DNA of 51,368 nucleotides from Salinibacter altiplanensis (lineage in GTDB: Bacteria > Bacteroidota > Rhodothermia > Rhodothermales > Salinibacteraceae). The notes under the pieces are model-generated. The model had not been told where the DNA came from. It searched no databases and saw only the letters and a list, made by a program, of their open reading frames with translations. The stretch is taken from assembly GCF_002894645.1 (NCBI RefSeq), contig NZ_NCQY01000002.1:430038-481405 (forward strand). The letters run 5' to 3'. Made by a program: the position numbers and the translations under genes. This document shows positions 45,439 to 51,368 of the stretch, piece by piece (position 1 is the first letter of the stretch; each line of letters begins with the position of its first letter).

Positions 45439-45578
45439 GGTGCGTCCCCAACGTGAAGAGACGATCCACAGGTCCGATGTGGAACTGGCGCTGGGGGAAC
45501 TCCGGCTTGGGCCCTTCGGTGTAGGACAAGCTTTTTTTGGGCGATGAATCTCGTGCGGGAACTACCGGCGCTAGTTGT

Positions 45579-47693
45579 ATGACGGACCCCTCCAGCTATC
45601 CGATGTGGCCCCTCCTCACGCGTGTGCTCACGCTGGCGGTGATCGGGGCCCTCTGGATGGGGGGCGGGACGGAGGTCTGGGCACAGGCCGAGGACGATAC
45701 GTCCCGGGCGGCCCCGACCGGTGTGGAGCCGGCGGACATGGACTCGTTGCCGACGGGGGGAGGGATTCCACCGCCCACACTGGCTCCCTCTGCATCCGAT
45801 ACAAGTGATCGCTCTCGAGCCCTGGTCGAGGCGGACTCGCTGAGCACATTTTCTCGGGACGGGAATCGCGTGCAGGACCTGTTTGGGGAGGTCTTCGTCC
45901 GGCAGGACACCACGCGGCTTCGGTCGGACTACGCCCGGCGGTACCTTGCGCGCAGCGACCTTTTGTTCACCGACAACGTGGTCATGTACGAGCGGGGGGA
46001 TACCCTTCGGGCCGACACGGTGCGGTACGACCGCGCCACCGACGTCGGGTACGCCCGTGGCAACGTACGGCTAACGAACGGGGACGTGGACGTTTGGGCG
46101 GACAGTGCACGGTACTACTCCGCGGAAAAACGCACAGTCTTCCCCGACAGCGTTGTGCTCGTTGATAGCAACCGGGTCCTGCGGGCCCAACGCGGCACGT
46201 ATTGGTCCGATGAAGAGCGGGCGGAGTTTGGGGGACGCGTACGCCTCACCGAGCCCGGGACCATGCTCCTTGCCGATTCGCTGACGTACGACCGTGATCG
46301 CGACCGGTCCACTGCCTACGGGAACGTCTTCATTGACCGGCGGGGGGACGCCGACGCCGACACGACGGCCCGGACGTACCTGTTTGGGGACCGGGCGGAC
46401 AACCGGGAGGCTCGTCGGTACAGTCGGGTCGAGGGCAACGCGCTTCTGGTGCGGGTGCGGATGGATTCGACGGGCGCCCCGAGCGACACGCTCGTGGTAC
46501 AGGCCCGTCGGCTGGAGTCCTTCCGCACAAACACGCATCGCCGGCTCGTAGCGGTGGACTCGGTGCGGATCTGGCAGCCCGACCTTTCCGCCGTCGCGGA
46601 CTCGGCGGTGTACGACCGTGTCGTGGGCACTTCCCCCGACAGCCTCCCCGACCGGAGGGGGGGTATCGACCCGCTCCGCCCGTCGGTGGACTCGTTGCCG
46701 GCGCAGAGAGAGACGGACTCGCGTCCGGTAAGCGCCTCCACGGCCGTCCCCTCGGCCTCCTCCCGAGACCGGCCCGTCTCCCCGCCCGATTCACTTAACG
46801 ATCGGTCCCGCCCCGTGCCCGACACCTCGGTCCCATCCGATACGGCAGATCCTTCCGACCACTCACGTTCTGCGGTTCTGCATCCCCCTCGTAGCGATTC
46901 GGGAAGGGCGCCGCGGAAGTGGGCGACCCCGACGGCGCGGGCCGAGAGCTCGCTGCCGATCGAAGAAACCCGCCTGTTTCGATCTCCCGTCACGTGGTTT
47001 GAAGGCAGCCAGGCATGGGGCGATTCGATTCGAGTGCGGGCCCGGGACCGGAGCCCCGATACGGTTTTCGTCCGCGGCTCCGGGTTTGCGGCCCGGCGCG
47101 ATTCCGTTCTGGATCGAATTCAGCAGCTTAAGGCCGAGACCATTACCGCATTCTTTGGGGACGGCACCCTCCGCCGCATTCGGGCCCGTCCCAATGCCCG
47201 GGCCATCCGGTTCCTCGCCACCGAACGTGATTCCCTAAACGGGGCCGCCCGAACCTCCGGAGACCGCATCGAGCTACGCTTCGTGAACGAGAGCGTTGAG
47301 CGTGTGAGCGTCATTGGGGGGACACAGACCACCTACTACCGGACGAAAGAAAATATTCCGGACCCTTTTGAACTAGAGGGCTTTCAATGGACCCCAAATC
47401 GGCGGCCGACCCAAAATGAGCTCCTGCGAGATGAACGGGTGCGCCAACGGCTCGGGCGAGGACAGCCCGAGCCCGACCGCCCTGTGGCGGATCCGTTCCT
47501 CCGCCTCGGCCCTCCAAAAGACCCGAAAGGCCGGGCCGACTCCACCGCTGGGCCGATGCCGGCCCAACAGTTTCCCGAGGCGTTCCCGCCAATGCTTCCC
47601 CGGCTGGACGCGCCACTGGACTTCCTGGGGCCTTCCCCGCGTGTGACACCGCCGACCGACACCCTTACCACATCGTCCACGCCCGACTCATGA
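45579..47693 (+). CDS. OstA/LptA-like lipopolysaccharide transport protein with a disordered linker
   Basis: A 704-residue exported protein with a signal peptide (about residues 10-35, [26 protein letters not shown]). Residues 75-330 form OstA-type jellyroll repeats: [50 protein letters not shown] and [22 protein letters not shown] illustrate the 20-25-residue periodicity. Residues about 350-450 are a Ser/Pro/Asp-rich, probably disordered linker. A second OstA-like region follows to about 600 ([20 protein letters not shown]) and the C-terminus is Pro-rich. It is larger than LptA (about 180) but smaller than LptD and likely bridges LPS transport between membranes. Its stop overlaps the lptB start by 4 bp (ATGA). 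Confidence 0.85.
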   Translation: MTDPSSYPMWPLLTRVLTLAVIGALWMGGGTEVWAQAEDDTSRAAPTGVEPADMDSLPTGGGIPPPTLAPSASDTSDRSRALVEADSLSTFSRDGNRVQDLFGEVFVRQDTTRLRSDYARRYLARSDLLFTDNVVMYERGDTLRADTVRYDRATDVGYARGNVRLTNGDVDVWADSARYYSAEKRTVFPDSVVLVDSNRVLRAQRGTYWSDEERAEFGGRVRLTEPGTMLLADSLTYDRDRDRSTAYGNVFIDRRGDADADTTARTYLFGDRADNREARRYSRVEGNALLVRVRMDSTGAPSDTLVVQARRLESFRTNTHRRLVAVDSVRIWQPDLSAVADSAVYDRVVGTSPDSLPDRRGGIDPLRPSVDSLPAQRETDSRPVSASTAVPSASSRDRPVSPPDSLNDRSRPVPDTSVPSDTADPSDHSRSAVLHPPRSDSGRAPRKWATPTARAESSLPIEETRLFRSPVTWFEGSQAWGDSIRVRARDRSPDTVFVRGSGFAARRDSVLDRIQQLKAETITAFFGDGTLRRIRARPNARAIRFLATERDSLNGAARTSGDRIELRFVNESVERVSVIGGTQTTYYRTKENIPDPFELEGFQWTPNRRPTQNELLRDERVRQRLGRGQPEPDRPVADPFLRLGPPKDPKGRADSTAGPMPAQQFPEAFPPMLPRLDAPLDFLGPSPRVTPPTDTLTTSSTPDS

Positions 47694-48475
47694 ACGCTCC
47701 GCTCTCCAACGGGTCTTTCCCGAATCGGGATGTCTCCGGGGAGCCGGCGACGCTTGCGGCCCGCCACCTCACGAAGCGGTACGACAAGCGGGCCGTCGTC
47801 GACGACGTGAGCCTTGAGGTACATCAGGGGGAGATTGTGGGGCTCCTGGGGCCGAATGGCGCCGGCAAGACGACGACCTTCCACATGATCGTGGGCATGA
47901 TTCGTCCGAATGAGGGCACCATTCACCTAGAAGAGGACGACATCACGCGCCTTCCGATGTACAAGCGGGCACGGCGCGGGGTGGGCTACCTGGCACAGGA
48001 AACCTCGGTTTTTCGGGAGCTGACGGTGGAGGAGAACCTGCACGCGGTCCTCGAATTCCAGTCGATGAGCAAAGAGGACCGCACAGCCCGGGTGGAGTCG
48101 CTTATTCAAGAGTTCGGCCTGGAACGGGTGCGAGACTCGAAGGGCTATGAACTGTCCGGGGGCGAGCGCCGTCGCACCGAGATTGCGCGGGCCCTGTCGA
48201 CCCGCCCACGGTTCTTTCTGCTCGACGAGCCGTTTGCGGGCGTCGATCCGATTGCCGTCGAAGACATTCAGGGCATTGTCGCGGGACTTCAAGAGCGCGG
48301 CATCGGGGTGCTGATTACAGACCACAATGTGCACGAGACCCTTGCAATCACGGACCGTGCGTATTTACTATACGAAGGGCACATCCTAAAGCACGGCACC
48401 GCGGAAGAGCTTGCGGCCGATCCCGAGGTGCGCAAGCGGTATTTGGGCGAGAAATTTTCGCTGGAACGGTACTGA
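47690..48475 (+). CDS. lptB: LPS export ABC transporter ATP-binding protein
   Basis: A 261-residue cytosolic ATPase that powers LPS extraction through LptFG. Motifs are Walker [10 protein letters not shown] near residue 55, Q-loop [18 protein letters not shown] near 100, signature [15 protein letters not shown] near 155 and Walker [21 protein letters not shown] near 175, with the H-loop [10 protein letters not shown] near 210. The [11 protein letters not shown] and [10 protein letters not shown] segments are diagnostic of LptB. Its ATG overlaps the OstA gene stop. The permeases LptF and LptG are not in the window. Downstream is a 380-bp gap and then glmS. Confidence 0.96.
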   Translation: MNAPLSNGSFPNRDVSGEPATLAARHLTKRYDKRAVVDDVSLEVHQGEIVGLLGPNGAGKTTTFHMIVGMIRPNEGTIHLEEDDITRLPMYKRARRGVGYLAQETSVFRELTVEENLHAVLEFQSMSKEDRTARVESLIQEFGLERVRDSKGYELSGGERRRTEIARALSTRPRFFLLDEPFAGVDPIAVEDIQGIVAGLQERGIGVLITDHNVHETLAITDRAYLLYEGHILKHGTAEELAADPEVRKRYLGEKFSLERY

Positions 48476-48855
48476 AGACACACGCAGAAATACATTGTTG
48501 AACGTCATTCTGGGGGACCGGCAACTAGAGGGAAGAACACGCCGAAGGGTTCGTAGGGGGATCCCCTGGGACTCTCAGGGAGGATGCCGGCTTGAGGAGC
48601 GCTTCTGCTGATCTCCGAAGAGATTCATTCCAAGAGCACTCAGTCATCGCGCTTCCAGCGCCTCCCCGCGCCGCTCCACCTGGAATGACGCATCGCCAAG
48701 GGGCTTTCACGTGTCCACTTGGCCAGACTTCGGCCTCCGGGGAGATTGTTTGCGGAGATCCATCCCCCATCGCCGCGAGCCTGGAAGGAGGAACCCGCTG
48801 CTCGGGAGGCACTTGCGTTTCATCTCGGTTGTCACATCAATCCAACTGGACGTCC
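48476..48855. other. Region upstream of glmS without a recognisable gene
   Basis: An in-frame open frame extends from 48592 into glmS, but GlmS requires an N-terminal Cys, so this extension cannot be part of the enzyme. No glmS ribozyme of the Firmicute type is recognisable. Several short GC stems occur (for example CCCTG/CAGGG near 48566-48582), which may be lptB termination or a glmS leader. Confidence 0.4.
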
Positions 48856-50694
48856 ATGTGCGGAATTGTCGGATACATCGGTAGCCAAGAAGCGGAAGAG
48901 CTCCTGCTCACAGGCCTCAAGCGCCTCGAATATCGAGGGTACGACTCGGCCGGCCTCGCAACGGTTGACGATGCGGGGCTTCACGTTCAAAAGCAGCAGG
49001 GGAAGGTGGACGGCCTTCGAAACAGCCTTGACGGGGCGTCCATGGCCGGAACGATTGGCATTGGGCATACCCGGTGGGCGACCCACGGGGCTCCCAATGA
49101 CGTCAATGCACATCCCCACGTCAGTTCCGACGGCGCCTTTGCCCTGGTGCACAACGGCATCATCGAAAACCACGGGGTCATCAAGGAACGACTCGAAGAG
49201 AAGGGCTACGCTTTTGAGAGCGAGACCGACACGGAAGTGCTCGTGAAGCTAATCGAGGAGGTGAAGCGGGCCACAACGCTTTCCCTTTCGGAGGCGGTGC
49301 GGCAGGCGCTCACTCAGGTGGTCGGGGCGTACGGAATCGCCGTCGTGTCGCGAGAAGAGCCGGACCTTCTCATCGCGGCCCGCAACGGCAGTCCTCTCAT
49401 CCTGGGCGTCGGGGACGGCGAGTACTTCGTGGGGTCCGACGCCGCCCCACTCGTGGAGCATACCCGACAGGTCGTCTACCTGGAGGACGGAGAAATGGCC
49501 ACCCTGCGTCCCTCCGGGTACGACGTGACGACCATCGACAATGAGCCGCTAAAAAAGGAAATCCACGAGCTGGAATGGTCGCTCGGCGAGATTGAGAAGG
49601 GGGGGTACGACCACTTTATGCTAAAGGAGATCATGGAGCAGCCCGACGCCCTGGAGGATGCCATGCGGGGCCGGGTGCGGCCCGAGAACAACCAGATTCA
49701 TCTGGGGGGGCTTCACGGTCACTGGGACCAGCTGCGGGAGGCCGACCGCATCGTCATCGCGGCCTGTGGGACCTCCTGGCACGCCGGCCTCGTGGGCGAG
49801 TACCTCATCGAATCGGCGTCCCGCGTCCCCGTGGAGGTCGAGTACGCGAGTGAGTTTCGGTACCGCGATCCTGTGCTGCGAGAGGGGGACGTGGTGCTCG
49901 TCATCTCACAGAGTGGCGAGACGGCCGACACCCTCGCGGCGGTCCGCGAGGCCCACAGCAAAGACATTCCCTGCTTCGGCATTTGCAACGTCGTGGGATC
50001 GACCATCGCGCGGGAGACGGACGCGGGGGTGTACCTGCACGCCGGGCCCGAGATTGGGGTCGCGTCCACGAAGGCCTTTACCGCACAGGTGACGGTGCTC
50101 TCGATGATCGCCCTCAAGCTGTCGGAGGGACGCACGCTGTCGAAGGCAGAGCTGGCCGACAACATTCGTGCCCTCGCGGGGGTGCCCGACAAGGTGCGCC
50201 GCGTCTTGGAGGCAAGCAACGGGGCCCTGCAGTCGATGGCCCACACCTACCGCTACGCGTCGAACTTCCTGTACCTGGGCCGCGGCTACAACTTCCCGGT
50301 GGCGCTGGAGGGGGCCCTCAAGCTCAAGGAAATTTCCTACATCCACGCGGAGGGCTACCCGGCGGCCGAGATGAAGCATGGGCCGATTGCCCTCATCGAC
50401 CGCTCCATGCCGGTGGTCTGCATGGCGATGAAAGACAGCACCTACGACAAGGTGCTCTCCAACATCGAGGAGGTGGCGGCCCGCGAGGGCTCGGTCATTG
50501 CCATCACCGACGACAAGGACGCGGAGCTCGAGCGCCTCTGCGAGGCGGTCGTGGAGATTCCGCAGACCAAGGAGTTTCTCTCACCACTCCTCACCGTGAT
50601 TCCGCTTCAGCTTTTGTCGTACCACATCGCGGTGCTGCGAGGGTGCCACGTCGATCAGCCCCGCAACCTCGCAAAGAGCGTGACGGTGGAGTGA
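48856..50694 (+). CDS. glmS: Glutamine-fructose-6-phosphate aminotransferase
   Basis: GlmS makes glucosamine-6-phosphate from fructose-6-phosphate and glutamine, the first step toward UDP-GlcNAc, peptidoglycan and lipid A. The 612-residue enzyme begins MCGIVGYIG, so Cys2 becomes the N-terminal nucleophile; the glutaminase half has GHTRWATHGAPN near 75 and NGIIENH near 100. Two SIS domains follow: CGTSWHAG near 305, ISQSGETADTLAA near 350, and a GRGYNFPVALEGALKLKEISY block near 475. The C-terminus DQPRNLAKSVTVE is nearly the E. coli one and encodes the TnsD recognition sequence of Tn7. The transposon end sits 24 bp beyond the stop. Confidence 0.97.
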   Translation: MCGIVGYIGSQEAEELLLTGLKRLEYRGYDSAGLATVDDAGLHVQKQQGKVDGLRNSLDGASMAGTIGIGHTRWATHGAPNDVNAHPHVSSDGAFALVHNGIIENHGVIKERLEEKGYAFESETDTEVLVKLIEEVKRATTLSLSEAVRQALTQVVGAYGIAVVSREEPDLLIAARNGSPLILGVGDGEYFVGSDAAPLVEHTRQVVYLEDGEMATLRPSGYDVTTIDNEPLKKEIHELEWSLGEIEKGGYDHFMLKEIMEQPDALEDAMRGRVRPENNQIHLGGLHGHWDQLREADRIVIAACGTSWHAGLVGEYLIESASRVPVEVEYASEFRYRDPVLREGDVVLVISQSGETADTLAAVREAHSKDIPCFGICNVVGSTIARETDAGVYLHAGPEIGVASTKAFTAQVTVLSMIALKLSEGRTLSKAELADNIRALAGVPDKVRRVLEASNGALQSMAHTYRYASNFLYLGRGYNFPVALEGALKLKEISYIHAEGYPAAEMKHGPIALIDRSMPVVCMAMKDSTYDKVLSNIEEVAAREGSVIAITDDKDAELERLCEAVVEIPQTKEFLSPLLTVIPLQLLSYHIAVLRGCHVDQPRNLAKSVTVE

Positions 50695-50718
50695 GCGGGG
50701 CCGGCGAGTGCGTCCTCG
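50660..50718 (+). other. attTn7 target region and putative 5-bp target duplication
   Basis: The last codons of glmS (PRNLAKSVTVE) and the following 24 bp form the classic Tn7 attachment site, where TnsD binds inside the coding 3' end and insertion occurs about 25 bp past the stop. The transposon terminus starts at 50719, so the 5 bp before it, CCTCG (50714-50718), should be the target-site duplication. Confirmation needs the other end, which is outside the window. Confidence 0.8.
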
Positions 50719-50730
50719 TGTGGGCAGACA

Positions 50731-50825
50731 ATAAAGTCCACAACTGCCAGATAAAGTCTACAACTCCAAAATAAAGTCCACAACTGGGAACTAAAGTCTA
50801 CAACTGAGGTCGAAGGTGCAGAACT
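50731..50825 (+). repeat. Array of TnsB-binding-site-like repeats (four plus one degenerate)
   Basis: Four 15-bp copies of (A/C)TAAAGTC(C/T)ACAACT lie at 50731-50745, 50751-50765, 50771-50785 and 50791-50805, each separated by 5 bp (GCCAG, CCAAA, GGGAA), an exact 20-bp period. A fifth site in phase at 50811-50825 matches 10 of 15 positions, including the terminal AACT. The Tn7 right end begins ATAAAGTC and has AAACT at the corresponding place, so these are most likely the transposase (TnsB) sites. Confidence 0.9.
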
Positions 50826-50863
50826 GCCACAGTATGTTAGGCGATTTCCCTGAATTGGAGACC

Positions 50864-50885
50864 GTCAGCGTGCTCTTCGGCTGAC
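50864..50885 (+). other. Hairpin in the transposon leader
   Basis: GTCAGC (50864-50869) and GCTGAC (50880-50885) form a perfect 6-bp stem with a 10-nt loop, between the repeat array and the TniQ-like gene. No U-tract follows, so it is not a classical terminator. Together with the terminator downstream it makes this leader unusually structured. Confidence 0.4.
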
Positions 50886-50930
50886 CGGCCCATGCTCCCA
50901 TTTGCTAGACCTTGGGTAGTACGCCCAGCA

Positions 50931-50963
50931 AGCCCTGGTGGCTCACCGCCCCAGGGCTTTTTT
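50931..50963 (+). terminator. Rho-independent terminator inside the transposon end
   Basis: AGCCCTGG (50931-50938) pairs with CCAGGGCT (50951-50958), an 8-bp perfect stem with a 12-nt loop, followed by a run of six T residues broken by one C. It lies between the terminal repeats and the TniQ-like ORF. The Tn7 right end also carries a stem-loop at this place. It would stop glmS readthrough into the element. Confidence 0.75.
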
Positions 50964-50986
50964 CTTTGATCTGACACTCGTGACCC

Positions 50987-51358
50987 ATGCCAGCTATTTT
51001 TCCGGAGCTTCAGCCTGAGGAACTCTTGTACAGCGGAATTGCGCGGTTCGGCGACATGATGGGATTCTCAAGCGCTCAGGCGCTCTGGAGAAATGTGTAC
51101 GGGGAGTGTCCGATGAAGGTGGAAGTTGACCTGTCGGGTCCGCTCGGGAGCATGATTGTCCGGATGCCCAGTAGGAGCAATTACGACGCCCCGTCACTCC
51201 TGCGAAGGCATACCCTATTTCCATACCTAACCTTCTCAATGCCTCCTAAGAGGCAACATGAGGTGGAAGCTAAATTAACCTGTAGGGGTCCTCGTCCAAC
51301 GGGGAGCGTGCTGCGAACGGGATATGTGCCCGAATTTTTGGACCAGTTGACCGGCTAG
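50987..51358 (+). CDS. TniQ/TnsD-like target-selection protein, N-terminal part only
   Basis: A 123-codon ORF matching the start of TnsD/TniQ proteins. IFPELQPEELLYSGIARFG (residues 4-22) corresponds to the FP...NELIYSTIAR opening of Tn7 TnsD, and the LSGPLGSMIVRMP and RRHTLFPYLTFSMPPKRQHEVEAKL segments (about 49-98) follow the same order, HTLFP being diagnostic. TnsD (about 500 residues) then has a CxxC zinc finger; here the frame instead ends VPEFLDQLTG and TAG at 51356-51358, with no cysteine pair. It may be a decayed gene, a frameshifted one, or a short TniQ variant. In Tn7 this position holds tnsA, so the gene order also differs. No ribosome-binding site is clear at the ATG. Confidence 0.8.
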   Translation: MPAIFPELQPEELLYSGIARFGDMMGFSSAQALWRNVYGECPMKVEVDLSGPLGSMIVRMPSRSNYDAPSLLRRHTLFPYLTFSMPPKRQHEVEAKLTCRGPRPTGSVLRTGYVPEFLDQLTG

Positions 51359-51368
51359 GTACGGCTAA

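Larger units (their letters stand above)
50719..51368 (+). mobile_element. Tn7-like transposon, glmS-proximal (right-end-like) terminus, partial
   Basis: The terminus TGTGGGCAGACA (50719-50730) differs from the Tn7 terminus TGTGGGCGGACA at one base. It is followed by an array of TnsB-site-like repeats at a 20-bp period, resembling the closely packed sites of the Tn7 right end, which in Tn7 is also the end nearest glmS. A hairpin-rich stretch and a TniQ/TnsD-like ORF follow. The element continues beyond the window. Only the boundary on this side is defined; completeness and mobility cannot be judged. Confidence 0.88.

Noticed and set aside
48476-48855. A possible glmS ribozyme or riboswitch ahead of glmS
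   Set aside because: No conserved ribozyme core could be recognised, and the class is known mainly from Gram-positive bacteria; only weak GC stems are present.
48592-48855. An N-terminal extension of GlmS in the same frame
   Set aside because: The enzyme needs Cys2 exposed after Met removal, so translation must start at 48856; the extension has no domain.
50731-50825. Short regular repeats that could be taken for a CRISPR array
   Set aside because: The unit is only 15 bp with 5-bp spacers, there are no cas genes, and the terminus and position match Tn7 end structure.

Overview
The window is a high-GC bacterial chromosome segment with acidic, Asp/Glu-rich proteins. It carries envelope and lipid-export families typical of the Bacteroidota/Rhodothermota (OstA-type Lpt proteins, a YbbR protein, a stand-alone HSDR_N protein, a Hal2-like nucleotidase, a complete-looking classical menaquinone gene set apart from menB and menH). 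I infer an extreme halophile of the Salinibacter type. This rests on composition and gene content, not on a database match. Most starts lack a strong Shine-Dalgarno sequence, so several starts were chosen from family length, signal peptide position or operon spacing.

Layout. 0-9 kb: an A-type Fe-S carrier, a small membrane protein, a secreted S9 peptidase, a guanine deaminase, a class I aminotransferase interrupted by an in-frame amber codon, a sugar nucleotidyltransferase with a Hal2-like phosphatase, and a lone HSDR_N protein. 8.5-13.2 kb: a minus-strand operon of ABC ATPase, FtsX-type permease and AttH/CrtC-like secreted protein (attEFGH-like). 13.6-17.1 kb: an unrecognised large lipoprotein followed by an outer-membrane barrel protein. 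18.3-20 kb: pyrR-pyrB. 20-27.7 kb: DUF58, a small membrane protein, an AI-2E family transporter, a DUF89 protein, YhbY, an MBL hydrolase, a HisN-like phosphatase and RNase III. 27.9-32.7 kb: a semialdehyde dehydrogenase, a YbbR protein, a DMT transporter and an unknown membrane protein.

32.8-41.5 kb: the menaquinone block (menF, menD, then menA, menC, menE), preceded by a histidine-phosphatase gene and split by an inverted Tat-exported MBL gene. 41.6-44.2 kb: a GNAT acetyltransferase and a three-gene partner-switching cassette (STAS antagonist, RsbW-like kinase, receiver-SpoIIE phosphatase). 44.8-50.7 kb: lptC, an OstA/LptA-like gene, lptB and then glmS, all on the plus strand and all serving envelope construction.

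The most notable feature is at the right edge. Twenty-four bases after the glmS stop codon a Tn7-type transposon end begins: a 12-bp terminus one base different from that of Tn7, followed by four near-identical 15-bp TnsB-site-like repeats at an exact 20-bp period plus a degenerate fifth. A structured, terminator-containing stretch follows, and then a TniQ/TnsD-like ORF occupies the position where Tn7 itself has tnsA. That ORF stops after 123 codons, before the usual zinc-finger region. The window therefore captures the junction of a Tn7-like element at attTn7; its cargo lies beyond the window.
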